DNA of 64,000 nucleotides. Origin: CAYPXN01 sp964470915. GTDB lineage: Bacteria > UBA10199 > JADFYH01. The DNA lies in contig CAYYEM010000001.1 of NCBI GenBank assembly GCA_964470915.1, forward strand, positions 1 through 64,000, given 5' to 3'. A program made the position numbers and the translations under genes. Each line of letters begins with the position of its first letter. Position 1 is the first letter of the stretch. Positions 7,257-16,517 of the stretch are shown in pieces. The notes under the pieces were generated by a model, which saw only the letters and a program-made list of their open reading frames with translations, ran no database searches and had not been told where the DNA came from.

Positions 7257-9719
7257 CTATGCTGTTTTTGCTACAGCTTCCAGGCCAGCGCTACGGTGCA
7301 CATATTCCAGTTGAGAGAAATCATCAACAGTAATGGCATCTAAACGAAGCTCTTCAGCCTTCTTCAGGTTTAAGGCTTCAGCTTCAGTAATCACTCCTGC
7401 CTTGAGAGCTTCTTCTACTAATTTTGCTCCCTTAGCTTTTGGAATTTTCTTTTCTTTAAGCGCTTTACGGATTTTCTTTTCAATTTCTTCAGCTGCTTTC
7501 ACTGCTTTGAAAGCTACTTCAATGCGCTTTAAGGCTTCACCATCTTTTGTGGGATAGTAAAGTCCTTCAGTTAAACGATCGCGTTGTTCGCCATCGCGAA
7601 GAATTGCGACAGAAACTTGATGCGATAATTTATCAGACATTTCAGGAGCTAAGCGGTTAATGCGTGACCAGCCGCGAACAATACCACCAAATAACCAGCC
7701 TAAGCCTGGTACTCCAATATTTTTGAAGATACCGTCGAAGGCTTCTTGAATTACATTCAAGCCATATTGCATGGTATATTGAACAATCGGGAGATCTTCT
7801 TTTCGACGACCTTCCGCTTCGAAGCGACGGAGAGTGGCTGAAAGTAAATACATCCATGAAAGAATATCCGCAAAACGACCGGTAATTTTTTCACGGAATT
7901 TTAAAGTACCACCCAAAGATCCCATGGCAATATCAGCCATAATAGCGAAAGTCGCAGACACCCAAGAAAGTTTACGATAGTAATTTGCAGTAGGTCCGCT
8001 GACAGGAGCAGGTGCGAGATAACCACGAGTTAAACTCAATACAATAGCTCGGAATTTATTGCGCACGACATGTCCTACGTGACCCCAGAAAGCGCGATCA
8101 AATCCTTGAAGATCTCCTTTTTCAACGGCAGAGACTTCTTTGAAAGCAAAAGGATGAGCACGTAAAGCACCTTGTCCAAAGATAATCAAGGTACGAGTCA
8201 TGATATTTGCACCTTCAACGGTAATTCCAATGGGCATAGCAATATAGGTATTTGCTAATAAATTGCGAGGCCCGCAGGAAATTCCGGAACCACCCATAAT
8301 ATCCATTCCATCGATGATGGCTTTTCGAGAAAGTTCTGTGGAGTTGTATTTTGCAATGGCTGTGATGACAGGAGGTTTGATCCCTTGGTCCAAAGCACCA
8401 CAAGTATAACGACGTGAAGCTTCGAGTAAATAATTGAAAGCGGTGATACGAGCTAAAGGCTCTTCAACTCCTTCAAAAGAACCGATAGGAACGCCAAATT
8501 GTTTTCGAACAGCTGCATGACCACTGGCCACACGAGTAATCAGTTTTGTTCCACCGGTAGATTGAGCAGGAAGAGAAACACCGCGACCGGCTGCCAAACA
8601 TTCCATCAACATGCCCCAGCCTTTGCCAGCACCAGAGAGTCCACCGACGATGCAATCCACTGAAACCACCACATCATGACCTTGTGTGGGGCAGTTATAG
8701 AAAGGCACACCGAGAGGATCATGACGGCGACCGAGCACCACTCCTTTAGTATCAGAAGGAATTAATGCGCAGGTAATGCCAAGATCTTTGCCTTTACCTA
8801 AAAGATTTTCAGGATCGTAGAGTCTGAAAGCTAAACCTAAAACAGTAGAAATAGCGGCAAGTGTAATCCAGCGCTTATTCCAGTTAAGTTTCATGTAGAG
8901 TTTTCCATCTTCGCCTTTAAAGAGAACACCACTTGAAGTGAGCGATCCTGCATCAGACCCTGCATTGGGTTCTGTTAAAGCAAAGCAAGGGAGTTCGTCA
9001 CCACAAGCAAGTCGAGGTAACAAGTTTTTCTTTTGATCTTCAGTGCCGTAGTGAATGAGAAGTTCTGCAGGTCCAAGAGAGTTAGGCACCATGACAGTCA
9101 CAGTTGCAGGAATAGAACGGGTTGCAAGTTTCATAATGACTTCACTGTGAGCCAAGGCTGTGAAACCTAATCCGCCGTATTCTTTAGGAATAATCATACC
9201 CAAGAATTTTTCTTTCTTGATGATGTCCCAAGCTTCTTGAGGTAATTCACGACTTTGCCAAATTTTCCAGTCATCTAAAACAGCGCAAAGTCTTTCAACA
9301 GGTCCATTCATGAAATCGCGTTCTTCTTGTGTGAGTTGAGGATAGGGTTCATTAAGAATTTTTTTGAAATCAGGTTTTCCAGAGAACAAATCTTTTTCTA
9401 CCCAAACAACCCCTGCTTCTAAAGCAGTACGTTCCGTGTCAGAAATTTTTGGCAGAAAGCCTTTCATTAATTTCATCACAGAAGAGGTAACGAGTAGGGC
9501 TCGTAGGGGTTTAATGTTAAAGATGACTGCAATGGCAGCAAAAGCCCAGAGCACAGGAACAGGTGCGCCAAAGCCGATCAAGGCTGCTGCAGCCACTAAG
9601 GTCCATAAAATAAGTGGAGCGCCCGTAAAGCCTAAAGCAAAAGTTAAAAAAACCGTTGCAATAGCATAAATGCCCGCATGGGCTCGGAAGGCTCCAAAAA
9701 AGGAGTTAAATAAATCCAC
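7257..9719 (-). CDS. fadE: FadE-type acyl-CoA dehydrogenase
   Basis: An 820-residue long acyl-CoA dehydrogenase of the E. coli FadE type (E. coli 814 aa), first step of fatty-acid beta-oxidation. The first 75 residues are hydrophobic membrane segments (for example IYAIATVFLTFALGF). The core then carries ALTEPNAGSDAGSLTSSG (FAD and substrate contacts, near residue 245), GKGWGMLMECLAAGRGVSLP near 365, and DGMDIMGGSGISCGPRN near 475. The C-terminal 250 residues are the DUF1974-like domain with a lysine-rich helical end. The start is GTG at 9717-9719, chosen because of the very strong ribosome-binding site GGAGGTGATT immediately upstream. Two FadR-like operators sit in the promoter, so repression relieved by acyl-CoA is a reasonable inference. 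Confidence 0.93.
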   Translation of the reverse strand: MDLFNSFFGAFRAHAGIYAIATVFLTFALGFTGAPLILWTLVAAAALIGFGAPVPVLWAFAAIAVIFNIKPLRALLVTSSVMKLMKGFLPKISDTERTALEAGVVWVEKDLFSGKPDFKKILNEPYPQLTQEERDFMNGPVERLCAVLDDWKIWQSRELPQEAWDIIKKEKFLGMIIPKEYGGLGFTALAHSEVIMKLATRSIPATVTVMVPNSLGPAELLIHYGTEDQKKNLLPRLACGDELPCFALTEPNAGSDAGSLTSSGVLFKGEDGKLYMKLNWNKRWITLAAISTVLGLAFRLYDPENLLGKGKDLGITCALIPSDTKGVVLGRRHDPLGVPFYNCPTQGHDVVVSVDCIVGGLSGAGKGWGMLMECLAAGRGVSLPAQSTGGTKLITRVASGHAAVRKQFGVPIGSFEGVEEPLARITAFNYLLEASRRYTCGALDQGIKPPVITAIAKYNSTELSRKAIIDGMDIMGGSGISCGPRNLLANTYIAMPIGITVEGANIMTRTLIIFGQGALRAHPFAFKEVSAVEKGDLQGFDRAFWGHVGHVVRNKFRAIVLSLTRGYLAPAPVSGPTANYYRKLSWVSATFAIMADIAMGSLGGTLKFREKITGRFADILSWMYLLSATLRRFEAEGRRKEDLPIVQYTMQYGLNVIQEAFDGIFKNIGVPGLGWLFGGIVRGWSRINRLAPEMSDKLSHQVSVAILRDGEQRDRLTEGLYYPTKDGEALKRIEVAFKAVKAAEEIEKKIRKALKEKKIPKAKGAKLVEEALKAGVITEAEALNLKKAEELRLDAITVDDFSQLEYVHRSAGLEAVAKTA

Positions 9720-9760
9720 AAATCACCTCCAAAATTGACGTTAAAATTAAGGCCTAAAAA

Positions 9761-9790
9761 TGAATGGCCATTCACTGAATGACTATTCAT
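9761..9790 (-). promoter_or_regulatory. Tandem FadR-like operators upstream of fadE
   Basis: Two palindromes follow each other: TGAATGGCCATTCA (9761-9774) and TGAATGACTATTCAT (9776-9790). The second closely matches the TetR-type FadR box described in Bacillus (TGAATGAnTAnTCATTCA). They overlap and lie just downstream of the predicted fadE -10. No fadR gene is in the window. Confidence 0.7.
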
Positions 9791-9809
9791 TTTTATTAAA
9801 GATTGTCAA
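9781..9809 (-). promoter_or_regulatory. fadE promoter
   Basis: On the minus strand, a perfect -35 TTGACA (9804-9809) is followed after 16 bases by AATAGT (9782-9787), four of six matches to the -10 consensus. The FadR-like operators overlap the -10. Confidence 0.55.
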
Positions 9810-9915
9810 GCTCCTTTGCCATAGATTGGTAAATCGCTGAAAATACAGTAAAATTAATGCAACACAACTTTATGAAAAAAAGGCCGATGAAAGTAAAAAG
9901 TATCTATTATTTTTG

Positions 9916-11505
9916 ATGATCACCTTTTATTTTGGCACCCGGGTGATTTGTGTTTTGAATCGAATTTTAAATAATCACTTTTCAAATTATTATGAGGCTT
10001 CTACTTTTCTTTCTTCTTCTCAGTTGAGGCTGGATGGAATTGTTGCATCGTTTTCCCATGAAGCCGCGAACTTTACATCCTTCAGTGCTATGACAATGGG
10101 TGGCTTGGCTTATCGCGTGGGTAAGCTTGCGAGTTTATCTTTGATTCCCAAAGTATTGTCCCCATTCATGGGTTTGTTGTTTGAAGTGACGGCTTTCGAA
10201 GGCACGCAACGCTTTTTGAGTGATTCAAATCCAAGAAGTTTTTCAGAGTCTTGGAGAAATTCTTTCGTCGATTTTGGAATCATGAAGAGTGTGGGTCATC
10301 TTTTGGGTTCTTCGAATATTCTTCTTCAACACCTGTCACAAGATTTTTCGATGGTGGCTGCTCATCAAGGGACCGCATTCTTAGGTTTTACTTCGCGACC
10401 AGAAGAAGGTTTTCTGGATCAGATGTTGCAGGCAGAAGTTATAAATTTACAATTGGGAGTGGGAAGTTGTTTGGCTGCTATCTCAACAGGGCATCGCTTA
10501 TATTTTACTGAAAGAGTTTTAGAAAAGCATTCTTCTATATATTCAACTTCAATAAATGAAATTACACGAGAAACTTTGGTCAGCATGGGAATGTCTCAGA
10601 CAGTGATTCCTAGCGTGACTGATTTTATGGGGCATGATTTTGTTCGTGAAATTTTAGTAAAAGCAGGTGCTAATGTTGCAAATGTTGTTGAGTTAAGTGA
10701 AGTGAGAAATAGTCCAGGGACTTATTGGTTGGAGAGTGAAATTAAAGTAACTCATCCTGGAAAAATTTTATGTGAACATATTGTAGATTCTGTAAATCAA
10801 TTCGACGCTACCCATTATTTGAGTATTCAAGATCATCGTAAGGAAGTGGGCAGAAATCTTTGGAGTTTTATTTATAAAGTTTCACGCCCTAGAGGAAAAA
10901 ACATACAAGTGGAATTATCATGGAATTTGGTTCATCCGGATTTGCGTGGAAATGGATTGGTAGAAAAAAGTGCAATTCGTGTTATTTCTAATATTCAAAG
11001 AGAATTTCACGATGCTACTTTAACATTGGAAGCCCTTAATTTTAGAATATTAAAAGCAGCCTCAAAATTTTTAAACTGCAACTTTAGAGTAAAATCTCGT
11101 GCATTTGTTTCTACGGATATTTCACCCCAAAATAACTTTTTGAGAGCTTTTGTATCTGCAGAAGCCGGATTCTGTAGTCCCGAAGAAGCACATGATTTAT
11201 TAGATGCGCAAAAGATTAAAGTAAATGAAAGATATGCAAAAGTGGTAGAAATCTTAGAACGTGAATTTGAAAGGGCTAAGTGGAATGAAGAGTTCAATAT
11301 AAGATCGGGTAATATTCTAACATTTCTTTTTGATCGTTTAGGTAAACAATCCATTCCATTATTAGCCGAACCTGATCAGGGTGTTTTTTTTCTAGAATTA
11401 AATTTTTCTGATGTTGATTCAACAAATGAAGGAAGGCCAGGTTTGTTAAGTAGAGTTAGACGTCTTGCAGAAGGATGGAAGCGTTTCCTTAGGAGAGATG
11501 ACTGA
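9916..11505 (+). CDS. Hypothetical protein, 529 residues
   Basis: Not recognised. From ATG 9916 it encodes about 529 residues with no obvious ribosome-binding site, so the start is uncertain; a downstream start near MTMGGLAYRVGKL is possible. The N-terminal third has weakly hydrophobic helices (LAYRVGKLASLSLIPKVLSP) but no clear signal peptide. A central segment WNLVHPDLRGNGLVEKSAIR near residue 337 recalls the acetyl-CoA loop of GNAT acetyltransferases, which is only a hint. The last 25 residues are very basic (GLLSRVRRLAEGWKRFLRRD). It lies between fadE and speA, convergent with speA with an 11-bp gap. Codon use resembles the neighbours. Confidence 0.6.
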   Translation: MITFYFGTRVICVLNRILNNHFSNYYEASTFLSSSQLRLDGIVASFSHEAANFTSFSAMTMGGLAYRVGKLASLSLIPKVLSPFMGLLFEVTAFEGTQRFLSDSNPRSFSESWRNSFVDFGIMKSVGHLLGSSNILLQHLSQDFSMVAAHQGTAFLGFTSRPEEGFLDQMLQAEVINLQLGVGSCLAAISTGHRLYFTERVLEKHSSIYSTSINEITRETLVSMGMSQTVIPSVTDFMGHDFVREILVKAGANVANVVELSEVRNSPGTYWLESEIKVTHPGKILCEHIVDSVNQFDATHYLSIQDHRKEVGRNLWSFIYKVSRPRGKNIQVELSWNLVHPDLRGNGLVEKSAIRVISNIQREFHDATLTLEALNFRILKAASKFLNCNFRVKSRAFVSTDISPQNNFLRAFVSAEAGFCSPEEAHDLLDAQKIKVNERYAKVVEILEREFERAKWNEEFNIRSGNILTFLFDRLGKQSIPLLAEPDQGVFFLELNFSDVDSTNEGRPGLLSRVRRLAEGWKRFLRRDD

Positions 11506-11515
11506 CACCTTTTGT

Positions 11516-13483
11516 TTAAGGCGCAAGATAGGTGTAGCCGTAAATGATTTCTTCGTAGAAGTCGATGAGGCTGACGCCTTCTTTAGGTTTGATATTCCCT
11601 TCTTTCACTTGCTGATCGAGTTGGATTTTTATTTTTCGAATGAGTTCGGTGGGAGCGTATTGCAATCGTGAAAGCACTTGTTCGACGGTGTCGCCTTTAA
11701 TCACTTCTTCCAAATAAAAATCTTCAGGATCTTCGTCATCACAAAATACGTGCACTTCATTGACTCGACCAAAAAGATTGTGCATATCTCCCATGATGTC
11801 TTGATAACTTCCGAGTAAGAACATTCCAATGAAGTAGGGTTCGCCTTCTTTGAGTTCGTGAAGACTTAAAGTGTCGCTGATATCTGCCAAATCAATAAAT
11901 TTGTCGATTTCACCATCGGAATCGCAAGTGATGTCTACAATGGTTGCAGCTCGATTGGGTTCTTCGTTTAAACGATGAATTGGAACAATTGGAAATAGTT
12001 GATCAAAGGCCCAATGGTCCGGAGCTGTTTGAAAGAGACTGAAGTTAGCAAGATATTGATCAGCCAAGAGATTGGGTAAGTGACTCACATCTTCAGGGAC
12101 ATGCTCCATGTTTTTAGTGAGTTGAATGATCGAGCGGCAGAGCTGCCAAAATAAACTTTCTATCTTAGCGCGATCTTCCAAATCTAAAATGCCTAACTTG
12201 AACATCGAGAGGGCTTCTTCTTTTTTAGAAATTGCATTGTGATAGGATTGTAAAATGTTTTTGGGGGTAAGACCGGTTACAATTTTTCTTAATTTGCGTA
12301 CCACATCAGCTTCTTTTGTTTTTTCAGTTTTTTCGAGAGTAGGTCCATTGTGTGGAGCAATTTCATTATTGCCAAACACAGGAATGACAATACAAGAATG
12401 GTGGGCAGTAATGGCTCGACCTGACTCGCTCACAAGATTTGGTTCGGGGACTTGTTCGTCTTGGCAAATTTGCTGAACATAAGACACAACGTCATCGACA
12501 TATTCTTCAAGGGTATAATTCATTGAAGAGTCGCTCGTGGTACGAGAGCCGTCGTAATCCACTCCCAAGCCTCCTCCGATATCAAAATATTCTAACTCAA
12601 AACCCATCTTGTGCATTTTAGCATAAATACGTGTTCCTTCAGTGACCGCATCTTTGACTGTGCTGATATCAGTCAGTTGGCTGCCCAAATGAAAATGAAA
12701 AAGTTTGAGGCATTTTTCTTTTCCAAAATCTTTGAGCATTTGCAGAGCTCTAATAATTTCGGGTGTGGTTAAACCAAATTTTGCAAAATCACCGCCGCTG
12801 CTTTCCCATTTACCCGTTCCCTTTGTAGCTAGTTTAGCTCGAAATCCGATGAGAGGTACTACTCCCATTTCATCTGCGATGCGTATCAATTCTGGTAGTT
12901 CTGAAAGTTTTTCAATCACTACAATTACTTTGCGACCTAACTTACGACCCATCATAGCGAGTTTAAGAAAAGCTTCATCTTTATAGCCATTACAAATGGT
13001 AAGTGCTTCGGGATCAGTGTTTAAGGCGAGCACCGTCATTAATTCACCCTTCGAGCCAGCTTCGAGACCATAATGATAGGGTGCTCCAGCATCGAGAATT
13101 TCTTCCACTACTTCTCGCATTTGATTCACTTTGATGGGATATACACCAAAGTAACGTCCTTGGTAATTGTGGTCCTGAATAGATTTTTTGAAGGCTTCAT
13201 TCAGACTGACCACACGGGATCTTAAAATATCTTGAAAGCGAATGATGCAAGGAAAGCCGATATTTTTTTCACGAATGTCTTCAATGACATCCATAATATC
13301 GATCGTGGGAACTTGAGCTGCATTTTCTCCTTTTCCATAAGGCATGATACTCAAGTGGCCTTTTTCGTTTACAGAAAAATATCCAGAGCCCCAGTTTTCT
13401 ATATTATAATGACGAATTGATTTTTCAATATTCCATTGTGAATCTGATGGGGCGGTATTTTTCTTTTCTTTGACGATTTGCAT
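11516..13483 (-). CDS. speA: Biosynthetic arginine decarboxylase
   Basis: A 655-residue PLP enzyme that decarboxylates arginine to agmatine, the first step of the agmatine route to putrescine. Length matches E. coli SpeA (658). Landmarks: IRFQDILRSRV, the PLP-lysine motif YFGVYPIKVNQMREVVEEI near residue 96, GLEAGSKGELM, the phosphate-binding and substrate region LFHFHLGSQLTDI near 260, DIGGGLGVDYDGS near 295 and SESGRAITAHHS near 355. The C-terminal domain with VDITCDSDGEID and FLLGSYQDIMGDMHNLFG is typical. ATG 13483 is preferred to an upstream GTG two codons earlier. No speB or other polyamine gene adjoins; bolA is divergent, 60 bp away. Confidence 0.95.
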   Translation of the reverse strand: MQIVKEKKNTAPSDSQWNIEKSIRHYNIENWGSGYFSVNEKGHLSIMPYGKGENAAQVPTIDIMDVIEDIREKNIGFPCIIRFQDILRSRVVSLNEAFKKSIQDHNYQGRYFGVYPIKVNQMREVVEEILDAGAPYHYGLEAGSKGELMTVLALNTDPEALTICNGYKDEAFLKLAMMGRKLGRKVIVVIEKLSELPELIRIADEMGVVPLIGFRAKLATKGTGKWESSGGDFAKFGLTTPEIIRALQMLKDFGKEKCLKLFHFHLGSQLTDISTVKDAVTEGTRIYAKMHKMGFELEYFDIGGGLGVDYDGSRTTSDSSMNYTLEEYVDDVVSYVQQICQDEQVPEPNLVSESGRAITAHHSCIVIPVFGNNEIAPHNGPTLEKTEKTKEADVVRKLRKIVTGLTPKNILQSYHNAISKKEEALSMFKLGILDLEDRAKIESLFWQLCRSIIQLTKNMEHVPEDVSHLPNLLADQYLANFSLFQTAPDHWAFDQLFPIVPIHRLNEEPNRAATIVDITCDSDGEIDKFIDLADISDTLSLHELKEGEPYFIGMFLLGSYQDIMGDMHNLFGRVNEVHVFCDDEDPEDFYLEEVIKGDTVEQVLSRLQYAPTELIRKIKIQLDQQVKEGNIKPKEGVSLIDFYEEIIYGYTYLAP

Positions 13484-13546
13484 AATCACGCTATTAAATG
13501 ATTTCGTTAAACAGTCAATGACATATCAAACAAACTGGGTGAAAAA

Positions 13547-13837
13547 ATGAGCCAAAATCGAGGATCAGTAATTGAGTCTATTCTAAGAAAAACTTTCAAT
13601 CCTATCCACCTAAAAGTACAGGATGATAGTGCGAGGCATCGGGGGCACACTGGAGCCCGGCAAACAGAGGGAAAAAGTGGCGAAACCCACTTTCAAGTGG
13701 AAATTGTGGCAGAAGCGTTTGAAGGAAAGAGCCTCTTAGAACGGCATCGGGCAGTGAAAGAAGCTCTCAAAGATCTCTTTGAAACAGGCTTGCATGCCTT
13801 GCAACTTAAAACCTTGAGTCCTCGTGAACAAAAATGA
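13547..13837 (+). CDS. bolA: BolA/IbaG family protein
   Basis: A 96-residue BolA-family protein. BolA proteins partner with monothiol glutaredoxins in Fe-S cluster handling and affect morphology and stress responses. The family pattern is clear: IESILRKTFNPIHLKVQDDS, a HRGHTGA loop with candidate metal-binding histidines, GETHFQVEIVAEAFEGKSLLERHRAV with the conserved C-terminal histidine-arginine pair, and LHALQLKTLSP. It stands alone, divergent from speA, and ends at a strong hairpin. No monothiol glutaredoxin gene is in the window. Confidence 0.9.
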   Translation: MSQNRGSVIESILRKTFNPIHLKVQDDSARHRGHTGARQTEGKSGETHFQVEIVAEAFEGKSLLERHRAVKEALKDLFETGLHALQLKTLSPREQK

Positions 13838-13866
13838 AAACGGCCCACCAGAGGGGTGGGCCGTTT
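13837..13866. terminator. Bidirectional intrinsic terminator
   Basis: AAACGGCCCACC and GGTGGGCCGTTT form a perfect 12-bp stem around AGAGG, between convergent bolA and the lipoprotein gene. Confidence 0.9.
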
Positions 13867-13894
13867 GATTATCTTTCCTTAGAAAAGCTTTTGA

Positions 13895-15637
13895 TCAATC
13901 AAAACTAAAATCTCCACTAATGGTAGGCATCGTAAAGTTTGAGCTGATATCGCTGTCTGGCACTAAATTGTTAGTCACATCGGTGCCTAAAGCATTGTTA
14001 TTGTCCATGGTGATAACAGGAGAATCGAGTGCGCTACCATCTACCGCGTTATAAACTAATGGATTGATTACTGGATTATCCACATCACAATTGTTGGTAG
14101 GGGAGTAAAGAATATTTGAAGCAGTAGGTTCGAATAAGCCGCTTGTGGTATTCAAAGAGAAGCTTTGTTTTTGAGCTAGAGCATTGAGAGATTTATTGCC
14201 TGCAGTGCCAGAGCCAGGTCCTGCCCAGTTACAAATCATTCCACTAATTTCTCCAAGACCTGATGCAGCGGCTGCATCTGGACCAAATCCAAAGTAGGCT
14301 ACTCCTGTTGCACTTCCATCACTTTGAGGGGTTACGGTGGCATTGAATACACGAGTGTTACAATCGTTACGTCCTGCTTGCCAAGCGGCTGAAGCTACAA
14401 TGGCTTTGTTCACAGGATTAATATTCAAAGTCAGTTGATTTCCATCGTCAGACCAACCTGTTGTGCTGCGTGTCACGGTAGTATCCGTACATTCCGTAGC
14501 TGGAGGGCTTCCTTCTTGTTCATATTTTTTGGTAAAATCAAGTTCACCATTTGAGTTTAATAAGTCAGAAAAACTTGGAGTATTACCAAATATCGCATAT
14601 CGAACTCTTACATTAATAGAACTCTCACTTTCTTTAGAATAAATAGCGCTGGTAGCAATGGTCGCTTGGGTACAGCCACTACAGTTGCTAAAAATATTTG
14701 CTAATCCTGAAGAAGTTGTTTTCATGAGTAAACGACCTCGATAGAGGCTATTTGTTTCATCTTGTGGACTATGATTAAATAAATAGTCGGAAGTGATGCT
14801 TACGGATTGGTTATTAAAGGAAAAAGAATCTGTAAGGGTCATGGTGAAGACATAAACAGGCTTTCCACTTGCATCATCTGCACTTCGAGTAAAGTTTGCA
14901 ACTGAGACGGTAGGTGCTTGGGCTATATTGGCAAGTCCCTCTGCAATAATATCGGTAAAGTCAATATTTTCATTGATAGCGGGAAGTCCAATATTTCGAA
15001 CACGCATCATACATTGCATGGAGGCTTGAAAAAATTGAGCATTATCAATGGGAGCAGTGGCACTGTTGAAGATAGAGTTTAGTTTTGCTGCTGCGCAAGC
15101 TTCAGTGGTGTCTTCTCCGTTGACCATATTCACATCATTCCATAAGCCTAAGTCGCCGCTTGGAAGAGGATTATTTCCGAAGACGGGAGGAATTGCGTTT
15201 AAATCTGAATTATCGATTTCTCCATCAGGATGAGTTCCTGACATGACCACTGTAGGACCATAGCAAGTGGCTGGAAGCCCTGATCGGTAGGGTGCAATTT
15301 GAAAATTAAAGCAACCTTCGAGTGTAGTAGCATCACGGATGGCATCAATTTGCGCGAGTTTTTCTTCATAGTTGAGAACCCCTAGATCACCATCGGATTC
15401 CGCTGCCGATACAATTTTAGAAAGCATTGAACTTCTAAGGCCTAAAGAAATAGATGAGCTGCTCGAGCTTTGTGCTGTGGGTGAAACCACTACTAAGTCG
15501 TTCGCTCCCACTAGGTTGGCAGAAGTTGTGCTTGTACTTCCGCTGCTGCTACCACTACTGCCACATCCCAAGATTTGAAAAGTGAGCAAGGTAGCAGTAG
15601 CTAAAGCACTTAAACGATATAAAAATTCCCTTTTCAT
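13895..15637 (-). CDS. Large secreted lipoprotein of unknown function
   Basis: A 580-residue lipoprotein. The start ATG 15637 is set by AGGAGGTG just upstream; a longer reading frame adds 28 residues without support. The signal peptide MKREFLYRLSALATATLLTF ends in a lipobox ILGC, followed by a Ser/Gly/Thr-rich linker (residues 20-50). The mature part is acidic and rich in Asn, Ser and Thr, with scattered cysteines (IFSNCSGCTQ, CTDTTVTRST), as in many outer-membrane lipoproteins of Bdellovibrionota. No domain is recognised. It is transcribed alone towards the bolA terminator. Confidence 0.75.
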   Translation of the reverse strand: MKREFLYRLSALATATLLTFQILGCGSSGSSSGSTSTTSANLVGANDLVVVSPTAQSSSSSSISLGLRSSMLSKIVSAAESDGDLGVLNYEEKLAQIDAIRDATTLEGCFNFQIAPYRSGLPATCYGPTVVMSGTHPDGEIDNSDLNAIPPVFGNNPLPSGDLGLWNDVNMVNGEDTTEACAAAKLNSIFNSATAPIDNAQFFQASMQCMMRVRNIGLPAINENIDFTDIIAEGLANIAQAPTVSVANFTRSADDASGKPVYVFTMTLTDSFSFNNQSVSITSDYLFNHSPQDETNSLYRGRLLMKTTSSGLANIFSNCSGCTQATIATSAIYSKESESSINVRVRYAIFGNTPSFSDLLNSNGELDFTKKYEQEGSPPATECTDTTVTRSTTGWSDDGNQLTLNINPVNKAIVASAAWQAGRNDCNTRVFNATVTPQSDGSATGVAYFGFGPDAAAASGLGEISGMICNWAGPGSGTAGNKSLNALAQKQSFSLNTTSGLFEPTASNILYSPTNNCDVDNPVINPLVYNAVDGSALDSPVITMDNNNALGTDVTNNLVPDSDISSNFTMPTISGDFSFD

Positions 15638-15854
15638 AACACCTCCTAAAATTGACGGAATTGGTTTGCTTGGATAAGTAGCAATCAATGTGCCAAAATT
15701 CTTAACAAGCTTTAACATCAATAAGTTGTTTTAATTTCAGTTACTTACAGAAGGTGTTTTTTTGCGAAGACTTGGTTTTTTTGTGGAAAAGCGTCAAAAT
15801 ACTCATCAAGGGGGTGTTTTTTTACTGAATAAAGTCGAACATTCTAGCGAAGCG

Positions 15855-16015
15855 ATTTTAAAAAATATAAACCCGCATAAAATTTAGGGGCTATTTGAAG
15901 GGGCTTGCGTCGCCCCCTCCAACCGCGAAGCAGTTGGAGCCACCCCCCTCAACGTCCGCCTGAGGCGGACTGGCTATTTGTATTTTAAAAAATATAAACC
16001 CGCATAAAATTTAGG
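15855..16015. repeat. Three-hairpin element E with duplicated Nudix gene end
   Basis: The 34 bp at 15982-16015 (3' part of the Nudix gene) are repeated exactly at 15855-15888. Between them, GGCTATTTG occurs at both 15889-15897 and 15972-15980, bracketing a GC-rich element. Read on the minus strand the element has hairpin GTCCGCC-TCA-GGCGGAC, the constant block TTGAGGGGGGTGGC, hairpin CTCCAACTGC-TTC-GCGGTTGGAG, then GGGGGCGACGCAAGCCCCTT, itself a hairpin. The element at 31802-31886 shares the constant blocks but has different, still paired, stems. Confidence 0.8.
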
Positions 16016-16486
16016 ATCAATGAGAATTCCTTCTATGATTTTTTGTTTTAGAAAAGAGTCGATTTCAGAAATATGAACTTCATGCACTTTAATATTTTCA
16101 CTTCCATCGCCTCCGCCTTCTCCTACTTTTTTGAGTCCTTTTGTTAAAAAGAAATGAATGGTTTCTCCACTTAAACCTGCAGAAGGCGGACCTTCGAAAA
16201 GTGGAATAAATTCATGGGCGCAATAACCCACTTCTTCGAAAAGTTCGCGCTGGGCGGCTTCACTGAGTTGTTCATTTTCAGTGCCTTCAATATCTCCTGC
16301 TAATCCTGCAGGAAACTCAATCACCCATTTTTTGACGGGAACACGATATTGTTCTGTGAAGATGAGTGTGCCATCTTCTTTCATGGGGAAAATAGAAACT
16401 ATGCCACTACAATTATTGCGTTTGACATATTCCCAGCGATCTTCTTGGATAAAGTTTAAATATTTTCCTTTATGTAGAGTTTTCAT
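15974..16486 (-). CDS. Nudix hydrolase, ADP-ribose pyrophosphatase-like
   Basis: A 170-residue Nudix enzyme. The Nudix box runs through GDIEGTENEQLSEAAQRELF, then EEVGY near residues 65-90, supplying the metal-binding REL.EEVG glutamates. The upstream EFPAGL motif and the downstream GPPSAGLSGETIHFFL pattern fit ADP-ribose/nucleoside-diphosphate-sugar pyrophosphatases (NudF-like), which recycle ADP-ribose in the cytosol. The start is supported by AAAGGA before ATG 16486. The last codons (Tyr-Lys-stop) come from the 9-bp direct repeat that borders element E, so the C-terminus may have been rewritten by the insertion. Confidence 0.85.
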   Translation of the reverse strand: MKTLHKGKYLNFIQEDRWEYVKRNNCSGIVSIFPMKEDGTLIFTEQYRVPVKKWVIEFPAGLAGDIEGTENEQLSEAAQRELFEEVGYCAHEFIPLFEGPPSAGLSGETIHFFLTKGLKKVGEGGGDGSENIKVHEVHISEIDSFLKQKIIEGILIDPKFYAGLYFLKYK

Positions 16487-16517
16487 TTGTATCCTTTCCC
16501 CCCTCTTAAGGTAAGAG

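Noticed and set aside
13547..13837. In-frame palindrome insertion in bolA (GC-rich HRGHTGARQTEGKSG stretch)
   Set aside because: The segment corresponds to the normal variable BolA loop and shows no inverted repeat.
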